From Hydrogenophaga sp. (lineage in GTDB: Bacteria > Pseudomonadota > Gammaproteobacteria > Burkholderiales > Burkholderiaceae_C): DNA of 45,561 nt. Location of the stretch: assembly GCF_018780385.1 (NCBI RefSeq), contig NZ_JADMJO010000083.1:1-45561 (forward strand). Direction: 5' to 3'. Positions 38,109 through 45,561 of this stretch are shown one piece after another. Both the position numbers and the translations under genes were made by a program. The notes beneath the pieces were generated by a model. That model was not told the origin of the DNA. It worked only from the letters and a program-made list of their open reading frames with translations, and ran no database searches. Position 1 is the stretch's first letter. Each line of letters starts with the position of its first letter.

Positions 38109-38783
38109 ATGCAAACCATTCGCGTCTGGGACCTGCCCACCCGCCTGTTCCACTGGCTGCTCGCCAGCGCCGTCGTCGGCCTGGTGATCACCGCCAACAT
38201 CGGCGGCAACTGGATGAGTTGGCACTTGCGCCTGGGCTACGCAGTCCTGGCACTGCTGCTGTTCCGAGTGGTCTGGGGCTTCGTGGGCGGACATTGGTCG
38301 CGCTTCGGCAACTTCGTGTTTGCACCATCGACCGTCGTTGCCTACTTGCGGGGAGAGGCCAAGCCGGAGCACCGCGTAGGCCACACGCCTTTGGGTGCCT
38401 TGTCGGTGTTTGCCCTGTTGTTCATCCTTCTGGCCCAAGTGGCCACCGGCCTCATGAGCGACGACGAAATCGCCTTCTTCGGCCCGCTCGTGCGCTTCGT
38501 TTCGGGCGACACGGTCGCCCTGGCCACGAGCTACCACAAGAACGTGGGCAAGTTCATCGTCATTTCCCTCGTGGTGCTGCACGTGCTGGCCATCGTCTTT
38601 TACAAATGGGTGAAGAAGGACAGCCTCGTGCGTCCCATGGTGAAGGGTGACAAGCACATCGCAGCGAACCTCGCTGTGCCGCACACGCGCGATTCGGCGG
38701 CTTCGCGAATGCTCGCGTTGTTGGTGCTGGCAGTGTGCGGCGGGGCGGTGGCTTGGCTGGTGCAGGTGGGCAGCGCGTTCTGA
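38109..38783 (+). CDS. Cytochrome b561 (dihaem membrane cytochrome b)
   Basis: This 224-residue membrane protein has about four spans at residues 18-40, 44-62, 95-115 and 145-170, plus a C-terminal span. Histidines that could bind two haems b are in LFHWLLA (15), WHLRLGY (38), GHTPLG and YHKNVGKF, the usual positions. It moves electrons between the quinone pool and a periplasmic acceptor. It is divergent from cytochrome c', a common pairing that suggests c' or a related protein is its partner. Confidence 0.92.
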   Translation: MQTIRVWDLPTRLFHWLLASAVVGLVITANIGGNWMSWHLRLGYAVLALLLFRVVWGFVGGHWSRFGNFVFAPSTVVAYLRGEAKPEHRVGHTPLGALSVFALLFILLAQVATGLMSDDEIAFFGPLVRFVSGDTVALATSYHKNVGKFIVISLVVLHVLAIVFYKWVKKDSLVRPMVKGDKHIAANLAVPHTRDSAASRMLALLVLAVCGGAVAWLVQVGSAF

Positions 38784-38864
38784 CACGCAGGCCTCTCCAA
38801 CGGAGCTGTCGTATAGTGGTCGACCCAGTATCCGCCCGGCTCCGAAGGAGCCCTCTCGCCCAGC

Positions 38865-39362
38865 ATGAAACCCACCGAGACAGCCGACGTCAGCCTGCGG
38901 CTGGCCCAGTTCCCCGCCGATCTGGACACTGTGCGGGCGCTGTTCAAGGACTACCAGGCCGACCTCGGCATCGACCTGTGTTTCCAGGGCTTCGATGCCG
39001 AACTGGCCAGCCTGCCGGGTGAGTACGCGCTGCCGGCCGGCTCCATCCTTGTCGCCAGCGTGGGCGGTGAGCCTGCCGGTTGTTGCGCCTTCCGCCCCTT
39101 GACCAACACCGACCATCTCGATGCATGCGAAATGAAGCGCCTGTTCGTGCGCCGCGCGTTCCGGGGTTTCGGTCTTGGTCGCCTGTTGGTGGAGCGCGTC
39201 ATGAGCGACGCGCAGCTCGCTGGCTACACCACCATGCTGCTGGACACGCTCAGCGACATGGAGACCGCGCGCGCCCTCTATCAGGAATCGGGCTTTGTCG
39301 AGGTGGCGCCCTACTATCACAATCCCATTCCAGGCGCCCACTACCTCAAGGTCGATCTCTGA
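38865..39362 (+). CDS. GNAT-family N-acetyltransferase
   Basis: This 165-residue protein has the acetyl-CoA pyrophosphate loop RRAFRGFGLGRLLVE (R/Q-x-x-G-x-G) and a following helix with DAQLAGYTTMLLDTL. The substrate amine cannot be read. TATAGT lies at 38812-38817, but no clear -35. It stands alone, with a terminator after it. Confidence 0.9.
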   Translation: MKPTETADVSLRLAQFPADLDTVRALFKDYQADLGIDLCFQGFDAELASLPGEYALPAGSILVASVGGEPAGCCAFRPLTNTDHLDACEMKRLFVRRAFRGFGLGRLLVERVMSDAQLAGYTTMLLDTLSDMETARALYQESGFVEVAPYYHNPIPGAHYLKVDL

Positions 39363-39387
39363 ATCGGCACCCCGTGCAGGCGCCATG

Positions 39388-39422
39388 AAAAATGCCGCCG
39401 GTGTTGCCGCCGGCGGCTTTTT
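39388..39422. terminator. Terminator after GNAT gene
   Basis: GCCGCCGG and CCGGCGGC pair around an eight-base loop, with A5 before and T5 after. It lies between the GNAT gene and the convergent peroxiredoxin gene. Confidence 0.88.
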
Positions 39423-39440
39423 ACTGCCTCAATCCCGCGA

Positions 39441-39953
39441 TCAGACGCCGGCTTTGGCCTGGGCCAGCAGCGTGGCGGCATCGCTCACCTCGAACTTGCC
39501 CGGACCTTCAACGTTCAGTGCCTTGACGACACCGTCCTTGATCAGCATCGAGTAGCGGTTGCTTCGCAGACCCATGCCGCGGCCGGTCAGATCCAGCGTC
39601 AGGCCCGTGGCCTTGGCAAAGTCGGCACTGCCGTCGGCCAACATGCGCACCTTGTCGCCGGTCTTCTGGTCACGCGCCCAGGCGCCCATCACGAAGGCGT
39701 CGTTCACGCTCAGGCACCAGATCTCGTCCACGCCGGCGGCCTTGAAGTCGGCCGCGTGCTCGACAAAACCGGGGACGTGCTTGGCCGAGCAAGTCGGCGT
39801 GAAAGCGCCCGGCAAAGCGAACACGGCAATCGTCTTGCCCGAAGAGGCCTTGTGCGCGTCCACGGCGTTGGGGCCGATGCTGCAACCGTTGCCTTCAACT
39901 TCGCTGTACTCCATCAACGTCGCCGCCGGGATCTTGTCGCCAACCTGAATCAT
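39441..39953 (-). CDS. Peroxiredoxin 5-type peroxidase
   Basis: This 170-residue enzyme reduces peroxides. The peroxidatic residue is Cys55 in PGAFTPTCSAKHVPGF, the Prx5 signature, and Cys80 (IWCLSVNDAFV) is the second conserved cysteine. Cys24 is the only other. The start at 39953 has GAGGAGC before it. It probably uses glutathione/glutaredoxin or thioredoxin; that is family knowledge. It lies downstream of the ribosomal operon terminator and is separately transcribed. Confidence 0.95.
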   Translation of the reverse strand: MIQVGDKIPAATLMEYSEVEGNGCSIGPNAVDAHKASSGKTIAVFALPGAFTPTCSAKHVPGFVEHAADFKAAGVDEIWCLSVNDAFVMGAWARDQKTGDKVRMLADGSADFAKATGLTLDLTGRGMGLRSNRYSMLIKDGVVKALNVEGPGKFEVSDAATLLAQAKAGV

Positions 39954-40025
39954 GCTGTGCTCCTCGTGGTTTTGGGCCTGTGGGCCGTGGTGTGAGGGCT
40001 CCAAAAAATCGAGCCCGGAAAAAGA

Positions 40026-40054
40026 AAAAGCGACCGGCATTGTCGGTCGCTTTT
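40026..40054 (-). terminator. Terminator of the S10 ribosomal operon
   Basis: AAAAGCGACCG and CGGTCGCTTTT form an 11-base-pair stem around GCATTGT. On the minus strand the stem is followed by TTTTC and a further T-rich run. It lies 32 bases after the rpsQ stop. Confidence 0.9.
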
Positions 40055-40086
40055 CAGTTCGGCGCTGCAAGCAGCGTGAATCGCGC

Positions 40087-40356
40087 TTAAACCAGCTCGG
40101 CCTTTTGGACCAAACGGGTGGCGACCCAGTTTTTCGTTTTCGACAGCGGACGGCTCTCGGTGATCTCGATCGTGTCGCCGGTCTTGTACTCGCCCTTTTC
40201 GTCATGGGCGTGGTACTTGCTCGACTTGGCAACGATCTTGTCGTAGAGCTCGTGCTTCACACGGCGCTCAACCAGAACCGTCACGGTCTTGGTGCGCTTG
40301 TCACTGACGACCTTGCCAATCAAGGTGCGCTTGAGGGATGTTTTAGCTTCCGTCAT
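40087..40356 (-). CDS. rpsQ: 30S ribosomal protein uS17
   Basis: This 89-residue protein starts [19 protein letters not shown] and has [20 protein letters not shown], the typical core. It binds 16S rRNA early in assembly. It is the last gene of the operon, nine bases after rpmC. Confidence 0.98.
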   Translation of the reverse strand: MTEAKTSLKRTLIGKVVSDKRTKTVTVLVERRVKHELYDKIVAKSSKYHAHDEKGEYKTGDTIEITESRPLSKTKNWVATRLVQKAELV

Positions 40357-40365
40357 GGTCGCTCC

Positions 40366-40572
40366 TTATTTGGCCGAAGCCGCGGTGCGCTGCTTCTCGG
40401 CAAGAATGGTCTTGGCACGAGCGATGGCGCGGCGGGTGTCGCCCAGCACGGCGTTGTTGTTGAGTTGTTGCGTGGCTTTTTGCATGCGCAGACCGAAATG
40501 GGCCTTTTGCAGCGATTTCACTTCGGTTTCGAGGCCGGCCACATCCTTTTGGCGCAGTTCAGCAGTTTTCAT
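40366..40572 (-). CDS. rpmC: 50S ribosomal protein uL29
   Basis: This 68-residue helical protein begins [20 protein letters not shown] and has [12 protein letters not shown], at the end of the polypeptide exit tunnel in the ribosome. It is slightly longer than the E. coli protein (63). It lies between rplP and rpsQ. Confidence 0.97.
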   Translation of the reverse strand: MKTAELRQKDVAGLETEVKSLQKAHFGLRMQKATQQLNNNAVLGDTRRAIARAKTILAEKQRTAASAK

Positions 40573-40588
40573 CTTGTGTTCTCCTGAA

Positions 40589-41005
40589 TCACTGACCCAA
40601 CAAGCGCGTCACGAACGTGGTGCGCAGGGGAAGTTTGGCGGCGGCCAGCTGGAACGCCTCACGGGCCAGCTGTTCCGGCACGCCGACGATCTCGTACAGC
40701 ACCTTGCCGGGCTGGATCTCGGCCACGTAGTACTCCACGGAACCCTTGCCGTTGCCCATGCGGACTTCAGCAGGTTTCTGGGAGATCGGCTTGTCCGGGA
40801 ACACGCGGATCCAGATGCGGCCGCCACGTTTGACGTGACGGGAAATCGCGCGACGCGCGGCTTCAATCTGGCGTGCCGTCAGGCGACCGCGGTCGGTGGA
40901 CTTCAGACCGAAGTCACCGAACGCGACGGTGGCGCCGCTGGTGGCGACACCGGTATTGCGGCCTTTTTGTTCCTTGCGGAATTTGCGGCGAGCAGGTTGC
41001 AACAT
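40589..41005 (-). CDS. rplP: 50S ribosomal protein uL16
   Basis: This 138-residue protein starts [19 protein letters not shown] and has [20 protein letters not shown]. It contributes to the A-site tRNA pocket. The E. coli protein has 136 residues. It lies two bases after rpsC. Confidence 0.98.
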   Translation of the reverse strand: MLQPARRKFRKEQKGRNTGVATSGATVAFGDFGLKSTDRGRLTARQIEAARRAISRHVKRGGRIWIRVFPDKPISQKPAEVRMGNGKGSVEYYVAEIQPGKVLYEIVGVPEQLAREAFQLAAAKLPLRTTFVTRLLGQ

Positions 41006-41007
41006 GG

Positions 41008-41886
41008 TTATTCTCCTTTGCCGTCCGCAGCTGCAGATGCGGGCGCGGCGTCTTTGCGAACGCGCTTAACGGCGGGTTTGGTTTCGGTACCGGTCGTGGC
41101 TTCGGCAGGCTTGTCGCTGCCATCGGCCGGAGCAGCGTTCGCACCTGGGCGACGAACCGCAGCGCGGGCAGGAGGACCTGCAGGACGCTCACGGCGCGGA
41201 CCACGTGGGCGACGCTCTTCTTCAACACGGGGCTCGGCGGCCACGGGCGCATCGTTGCGACCCAGGGTGTCGCCCTTGTAGACCCAGACCTTGACACCAA
41301 TGATGCCGTAGGTGGTCTTGGCTTCGGACGTGCCGTAGTCGATATCAGCGCGCAGGGTGTGAAGTGGCACGCGACCTTCGCGGTACCACTCGCAACGGGC
41401 GATTTCAATGCCGTTCAAGCGACCCGACGACATGATCTTGATGCCCTGTGCACCCAGGCGCATCGCGTTCTGCATGGCGCGTTTCATGGCGCGGCGGAAC
41501 ATGATGCGTTTTTCGAGCTGCTGCGTGATGCTGTCGGCGATCAGCTTGGCATCGATTTCGGGCTTGCGCACTTCTTCGATGTTGACCGCAACCGGCACGC
41601 CCAACTTGGCGGCCAGTTCTTTCTTCAGCTTCTCGATGTCTTCGCCTTTCTTGCCGATCACCACGCCCGGACGTGCCGAGTAAATGGTGATGCGGGCGTT
41701 CTTGGCGGGACGCTCGATCACGACGCGCGAGACGGCGGCGTTCTTCAGCTTGCCCTTGAGGTACTCACGCACCTTGATGTCTTCGGCCAGCATGCCGGCG
41801 AAGTCACGGTTGCTCGCGTACCAGCGGCTGGCCCAGTTGCGCGAAACTGCGAGGCGGAACCCGGTGGGGTTGATTTTCTGTCCCAT
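41008..41886 (-). CDS. rpsC: 30S ribosomal protein uS3 with C-terminal extension
   Basis: This 292-residue protein starts [20 protein letters not shown] and contains the KH domain ([16 protein letters not shown]). E. coli uS3 has 233 residues; here about 70 more follow residue 215, rich in Pro, Ala, Arg and Lys (for example [20 protein letters not shown]). This tail is low complexity and probably flexible on the solvent side. It lies 15 bases after rplV. Confidence 0.97.
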   Translation of the reverse strand: MGQKINPTGFRLAVSRNWASRWYASNRDFAGMLAEDIKVREYLKGKLKNAAVSRVVIERPAKNARITIYSARPGVVIGKKGEDIEKLKKELAAKLGVPVAVNIEEVRKPEIDAKLIADSITQQLEKRIMFRRAMKRAMQNAMRLGAQGIKIMSSGRLNGIEIARCEWYREGRVPLHTLRADIDYGTSEAKTTYGIIGVKVWVYKGDTLGRNDAPVAAEPRVEEERRPRGPRRERPAGPPARAAVRRPGANAAPADGSDKPAEATTGTETKPAVKRVRKDAAPASAAADGKGE

Positions 41887-41901
41887 ATTCCTGTGACCTC
41901 T

Positions 41902-42231
41902 TCAGTTGCCAACCGTCACGTAGATGTGACACGTGGGTTTGCTGATGCGGTTGCCGCGGCCTTTGGCGCGGGCCGAGAAGCGCTTGAGCGTGGTGCCTTG
42001 CTCGACGTAGATGGTCGTGACCTTCAGTTCGTCGATATCGGCGCCGTCGTTGTGTTCAGCATTGGCGATGGCGGACTCAAGAGCCTTCTTGACGATGCCA
42101 GCGGCCTTCTTCTGCGTGAACGCCAGGATGTTGAGAGCCTGGTCGACCTTTTTGCCACGAATCAGGTCGGCAACCAGTCGGCCTTTGTCGACCGAGAGGC
42201 GAACGCCTCGAACGATTGAACGGGTTTCCAT
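41902..42231 (-). CDS. rplV: 50S ribosomal protein uL22
   Basis: This 109-residue protein has [20 protein letters not shown] and the tunnel-lining hairpin near the C-terminus ([18 protein letters not shown]). The start is METRSIVRG. It lies nine bases after rpsS. Confidence 0.98.
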   Translation of the reverse strand: METRSIVRGVRLSVDKGRLVADLIRGKKVDQALNILAFTQKKAAGIVKKALESAIANAEHNDGADIDELKVTTIYVEQGTTLKRFSARAKGRGNRISKPTCHIYVTVGN

Positions 42232-42240
42232 GGTTGTTCC

Positions 42241-42516
42241 TTACTTCTTCGCTTTTTTGTCGGCCGGATGGCCTTTGAACGTCCGCGTCAGCGAAAACTC
42301 GCCGAGCTTGTGTCCAACCATCTGATCGGTGATGTACACGGGCACGTGCTGCTTGCCGTTGTGCACAGCAATGGTCAAGCCGATGAAATCGGGCAGGATC
42401 ATCGAGCGACGCGACCAGGTCTTGACGGGCTTTTTGTCCTTGGTGGACACGGCCTTCTCCACTTTGGCCATCAGGTGATGGTCAACGAAGGGGCCTTTTT
42501 TGAGTGAGCGAGTCAT
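42241..42516 (-). CDS. rpsS: 30S ribosomal protein uS19
   Basis: This 91-residue protein starts [20 protein letters not shown] and ends with [16 protein letters not shown]. It binds the 16S rRNA head with uS13. It lies 12 bases after rplB. Confidence 0.98.
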   Translation of the reverse strand: MTRSLKKGPFVDHHLMAKVEKAVSTKDKKPVKTWSRRSMILPDFIGLTIAVHNGKQHVPVYITDQMVGHKLGEFSLTRTFKGHPADKKAKK

Positions 42517-42528
42517 GTTGTCAACCCT

Positions 42529-43353
42529 TTACTTCTTGCGACGCGAGACGATCATCGACTGCGTGCGGCGGTTGTTGCGGGTGCGGTAACCCTTGGTCAG
42601 GTTGCCCCACGGATCCACCGGAGCGCGGCCTTCGCCGGTCTTGCCTTCACCACCACCGTGCGGGTGGTCGATCGGGTTCATCGCGGTACCGCGAACGGTC
42701 GGACGGATGCCCATGTGACGCTTGACACCGGCCTTGCCCAACTGGCGCAGGCTGTGTTCCTGGTTGGACACTTCGCCGATGGTGGCGCGGCAATCCACGT
42801 GGACCTTGCGGACCTCGCCGGAGCGCATGCGGACCTGGGCGTAGATGCCTTCGCGAGCCAACAACACAGCCGAGGCGCCGGCGGAACGGGCGATTTGCGC
42901 ACCCTTGCCGACCTGCAGCTCGATGCAATGGATGGTCGAACCGACCGGGATGTTGCGGATCGGCAGGGTATTGCCCACGCGGATCGGCGACTCCGAGCCG
43001 GACAGCAGCGTTGCGCCCACTTCAACGCCACGCGGGGCGATGATGTAGCGGCGCTCGCCGTCGGCGTAGCACACCAGCGCAATGTGCGCCGTGCGGTTCG
43101 GGTCGTACTCGATGCGCTCGACCTTGGCCGGAATGCCATCCTTGTTGCGACGGAAGTCGACAACGCGGTAGTGATGCTTGTGACCACCGCCCTTGTGGCG
43201 GGTGGTGATGTGGCCGTTGTTGTTGCGACCAGCCTTCTGGAACTGAGGTTCCAGCAGGGGCGCATAGCCCTCACCCTTGTGCAGGTGGTCACGCGTCACC
43301 TTCACCATGCCGCGACGGCCTGGTGAGGTGGGTTTCATCTTGATGACTGCCAT
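42529..43353 (-). CDS. rplB: 50S ribosomal protein uL2
   Basis: This 274-residue protein starts [18 protein letters not shown] and has [16 protein letters not shown] and the [16 protein letters not shown] motif, which holds the conserved histidine near the peptidyl transferase centre. It lies two bases after rplW. Confidence 0.98.
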   Translation of the reverse strand: MAVIKMKPTSPGRRGMVKVTRDHLHKGEGYAPLLEPQFQKAGRNNNGHITTRHKGGGHKHHYRVVDFRRNKDGIPAKVERIEYDPNRTAHIALVCYADGERRYIIAPRGVEVGATLLSGSESPIRVGNTLPIRNIPVGSTIHCIELQVGKGAQIARSAGASAVLLAREGIYAQVRMRSGEVRKVHVDCRATIGEVSNQEHSLRQLGKAGVKRHMGIRPTVRGTAMNPIDHPHGGGEGKTGEGRAPVDPWGNLTKGYRTRNNRRTQSMIVSRRKK

Positions 43354-43355
43354 GA

Positions 43356-43670
43356 TTAAACGCCCTCCCCGCCGAAGTTCAGCTCTTGACCCGGCATGAG
43401 GGTCACATACGCCTTGCGAACGTGGTCGCGACGACCCACCGTTTTGCCGAAGCGTTTGGCCTTGCCTTTTTGGTTGAGCACGGACACGCCCTTGACCTGG
43501 ACCTTGAACATCAGTTCAACAGCGGCCTTGATCTCGGGCTTGGAAGCATCGCGCAACACCTTGAACATCACGGCGTTGGTCTGCTCGGCGACCTGGGTGG
43601 CCTTCTCGGACACGATCGGTGCCACGAGGACCTGCATCAGGCGGCCTTCGTCGTATTTTGTGACGCTCAT
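43356..43670 (-). CDS. rplW: 50S ribosomal protein uL23
   Basis: This 104-residue protein has [19 protein letters not shown] after an 11-residue extension and the hairpin [24 protein letters not shown] segment. It sits at the tunnel exit and docks trigger factor. The start overlaps the rplD stop (ATGA). Confidence 0.97.
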   Translation of the reverse strand: MSVTKYDEGRLMQVLVAPIVSEKATQVAEQTNAVMFKVLRDASKPEIKAAVELMFKVQVKGVSVLNQKGKAKRFGKTVGRRDHVRKAYVTLMPGQELNFGGEGV

Positions 43671-44287
43671 GCGAACATCTCCTTGAGCTGGTCAATCGCC
43701 GCCTTGGTGACGATGACCTTCTTGTAATGCACCAGCGACAGCGGATCGGCGTAACGCGGCTCGACCACCAGCACGTTGGGCAGGTTGCGCGAGGCGAGGT
43801 ACAGGTTCTCGTCGACTTCTTCGGCGATCACCAGAACCGATTGCAGGTTCATGGCCTTGAACTTGTCGGCCAGCTGCTTGGTCTTGGGCGAGTCCACCTT
43901 CATGGAGTCGACCACGGCCAGACGGCCTTCACGCACCAGCTGCGAGAAGATGGACGCCATGCCGGCGCGGTACATCTTCTTGTTGATCTTCTGGGTGAAG
44001 TTCTCGTCCGGGCTGTTCGGGAAAATCCGACCACCGCCACGCCACAGGGGCGAAGACGTCATACCGGCGCGGGCGCGGCCCGTGCCTTTTTGCTTGAACG
44101 GCTTCTTGGTCGAGTGCTTGACCATCTGACGGTCTTTTTGTGCACGCGTGCCTTGACGGGCGTTCGCCTGGTAAGCCACCACGAGTTGGTGGATCAGGGC
44201 TTCGTTGTAATCGCGACCAAACACGGTCTCAGGCACGTCCACGTTGGACGATGACTGACCCTGGTCGTTCAGGAGTTCAACTTGCAT
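43667..44287 (-). CDS. rplD: 50S ribosomal protein uL4
   Basis: This 206-residue protein starts [20 protein letters not shown] and has [20 protein letters not shown], the loop reaching into the exit tunnel. In E. coli uL4 also represses the S10 operon by binding its leader. It overlaps the rplC stop by one base (TGATG). Confidence 0.98.
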   Translation of the reverse strand: MQVELLNDQGQSSSNVDVPETVFGRDYNEALIHQLVVAYQANARQGTRAQKDRQMVKHSTKKPFKQKGTGRARAGMTSSPLWRGGGRIFPNSPDENFTQKINKKMYRAGMASIFSQLVREGRLAVVDSMKVDSPKTKQLADKFKAMNLQSVLVIAEEVDENLYLASRNLPNVLVVEPRYADPLSLVHYKKVIVTKAAIDQLKEMFA

Positions 44288-44958
44288 CAGTTTGCTCCCT
44301 TGGATTTGGCCTTGATGGCAGGACGCACGGTCAGGAAACCGCCGTTCGAGCCGGGCACAGCGCCACGGATCATGAGCAGTTGACGGGCTTCGTCCACGCG
44401 CACGATGTCGAGGTTCTGAATGGTCTTGGTGTCATCGCCCATGTGACCGGTCATCTTCTTGCCCGGAAACACGCGACCCGGATCCTGGGCCATGGAGATG
44501 GAACCTGGCACGTTGTGCGAACGGCTGTTGCCGTGCGACGCGCGCTGGGATTTGAAGTTGTGGCGCTTGATGGTGCCGGCGAAGCCTTTACCGATCGAGG
44601 TACCTTGCACGTCCACCTTCTGGCCCACCGCGAAGATCGCGTTGGGGGCCACCACGGCACCGGGCTGGTACTGGGCAGCGACGTCGGAGGCGACGCGGAA
44701 TTCCTGGATGATTTCACCCGCTTCGACACCGGCCTTGGCCAGGTGGCCCGCTTCGGGCTTGGTCACGCGGGAAGCACGGCGGGCACCAAAGGTGACCTGC
44801 AGCGCATCGTAGCCATCATGGGCCAGGGTTTTGACCTGTGTCACACGGTTGTTCGACACATCGACCACCGTGACAGGAACTGCGTCCCCGTCATCGGTGA
44901 ACAGACGCATCATGCCCACCTTGCGACCCAACAACCCGAGGGAGTTGCTAAGACTCAT
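44287..44958 (-). CDS. rplC: 50S ribosomal protein uL3
   Basis: This 223-residue protein starts [20 protein letters not shown] and has [20 protein letters not shown] and [12 protein letters not shown] chose the ATG at 44958 after GGAGAAAAC. It is the first gene after the internal promoter, 224 bases after rpsJ. Confidence 0.98.
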   Translation of the reverse strand: MSLSNSLGLLGRKVGMMRLFTDDGDAVPVTVVDVSNNRVTQVKTLAHDGYDALQVTFGARRASRVTKPEAGHLAKAGVEAGEIIQEFRVASDVAAQYQPGAVVAPNAIFAVGQKVDVQGTSIGKGFAGTIKRHNFKSQRASHGNSRSHNVPGSISMAQDPGRVFPGKKMTGHMGDDTKTIQNLDIVRVDEARQLLMIRGAVPGSNGGFLTVRPAIKAKSKGAN

Positions 44959-45112
44959 TGTTTTCTCCGTTCCCGACTTCAATTGGCCGGGGCTGATGGT
45001 GCATCGACTCTCCCCGAAGGGCGCCGACACGTTTTAAAAATACGACCTGCATAATTGACAGGCCGCATCGGCAAAGCCGAACTCCCCGGACCAAAATCCA
45101 GGAAAGCCTGCG

Positions 45113-45141
45113 AGTATAACCAGCAGGCCTTGTTTGTGCAA
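45113..45141 (-). promoter_or_regulatory. Strong promoter between rpsJ and rplC
   Basis: On the minus strand TTGCAC (45141-45136) and TATACT (45118-45113) are spaced by 17 bases, a near-consensus sigma70 promoter. The start of transcription would be near 45106, leaving a leader of about 147 bases before rplC. Confidence 0.75.
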
Positions 45142-45173
45142 GCCAACCGACGCGCAAAGCGCCGATTGGCTTC
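45141..45173. promoter_or_regulatory. Hairpin in the rpsJ-rplC gap
   Basis: AAGCCAA and TTGGCTT close a stem that continues through CG and GCGC pairs to a short loop, about 14 pairs with two wobbles on the minus strand. Its 3' arm ends inside the -35 TTGCAC of the rplC promoter. It has no T-run, so it is not a normal terminator. Confidence 0.6.
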
Positions 45174-45182
45174 GCAACTGCT

Positions 45183-45497
45183 TTACTGCAGCTTGATTTC
45201 GACGTCCACGCCAGCCGGCAGGTCGAGCTTCATCAGGGCGTCAACCGTCTTGTCGGTTGGGTCCACGATGTCCATCAAACGCTGGTGCGTGCGGATTTCG
45301 AGCTGGTCGCGGCTCGTCTTGTTGACGTGTGGCGAGCGCAGGATGTCGAAACGCTTCATGCGGGTCGGCAGGGGCACGGGGCCCTTGACGATCGCGCCCG
45401 TGCGCTTGGCGGTGTCAACGATCTCGGCAGCCGAGCTGTCGATCAGTTTGTAGTCAAACGCTTTCAGGCGAATGCGGATTTTCTGCTTGGTAGACAT
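45183..45497 (-). CDS. rpsJ: 30S ribosomal protein uS10
   Basis: This 104-residue protein starts [19 protein letters not shown] and has [16 protein letters not shown] and [15 protein letters not shown], the typical core (E. coli 103). It also acts in transcription antitermination as NusE. It follows tuf, as in many bacteria, by a short gap. Confidence 0.98.
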   Translation of the reverse strand: MSTKQKIRIRLKAFDYKLIDSSAAEIVDTAKRTGAIVKGPVPLPTRMKRFDILRSPHVNKTSRDQLEIRTHQRLMDIVDPTDKTVDALMKLDLPAGVDVEIKLQ

Positions 45498-45506
45498 GTC
45501 CGCTCC

Positions 45507-45561
45507 TTAAGCAATGATCTTGGCAACGACGCCGGCGCCAACGGTACGGCCGCCTTCGCGG
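45507..45561 (-). CDS. tuf: Elongation factor Tu, C-terminal end (partial)
   Basis: The last 17 codons and stop of EF-Tu are visible, reading REGGRTVGAGVVAKIIA, an exact match to the conserved end of the protein. The gene runs off the window. It lies nine bases before rpsJ, so tuf and rpsJ are probably co-transcribed. Confidence 0.92.
   Translation of the reverse strand, partial: REGGRTVGAGVVAKIIA

Overview
The window is high-GC DNA from a betaproteobacterium, most likely a member of the Comamonadaceae (Burkholderiales; a Hydrogenophaga- or Acidovorax-like genus is a reasonable guess). The basis is a Bug-family binding protein beside a LysR gene, an atpIBEFHAGDC operon, a PTS reduced to EIIA-HPr-EI, the YbeD-LipB-LipA block, and a tuf-rpsJ-rplC...rpsQ ribosomal cluster. 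This was judged by reading translations only; no database was searched.

Positions 1-10750 look like accessory DNA. The left edge holds degraded sequence and a tyrosine-phosphatase fragment. It is followed by a LysR regulator and a divergent five-gene operon: Bug receptor, NDP-forming acyl-CoA synthetase, crotonase, aldehyde dehydrogenase, second crotonase. The logic is that of a CoA-dependent side-chain shortening route: activate an acid to its CoA thioester, hydrate or cleave it, and oxidise the released aldehyde. About 3 kb of gene-poor DNA follows, holding a stand-alone Cas2-like protein and a PIN-domain protein. It ends at a complete tRNA-Arg(CCG) beside a second, truncated 5' half of the same tRNA gene, which suggests old integration at the tRNA.

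Positions 10920-16800 hold housekeeping genes: a membrane-anchored dihaem cytochrome c, a three-gene operon (NTF2-like, YheT-type hydrolase, conserved hypothetical), a LemA-TPM-TPM operon and a cyclic-nucleotide-binding protein. Positions 16800-24330 carry the complete F1Fo ATP synthase operon on the minus strand, with a promoter before atpI and a terminator after atpC.

Positions 24380-30340 hold a class IV aminotransferase, YbeD, LipB and LipA in a tight plus-strand cluster, then a metallophosphoesterase and a lipid-type glycosyltransferase on the minus strand and an EamA exporter. Positions 30450-34720 form one minus-strand operon: lipoprotein, MFS transporter, EIIA(Man), HPr, EI. No EIIB or EIIC sugar permease is present, so the PTS is probably a regulatory phosphorelay. 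Positions 34780-39960 hold a class III CoA-transferase, a DUF4197 protein, a TlpA-type thioredoxin lipoprotein, cytochrome c', cytochrome b561, a GNAT acetyltransferase and a Prx5 peroxiredoxin.

Positions 40020-45561 are the S10 ribosomal operon on the minus strand, read from the 3' end of tuf through rpsJ and rplC to rpsQ, with a terminator straight after rpsQ. A strong sigma70-type promoter lies between rpsJ and rplC, and its -35 box overlaps the base of a long hairpin. No CRISPR array, rRNA gene, integrase or complete insertion sequence was seen.
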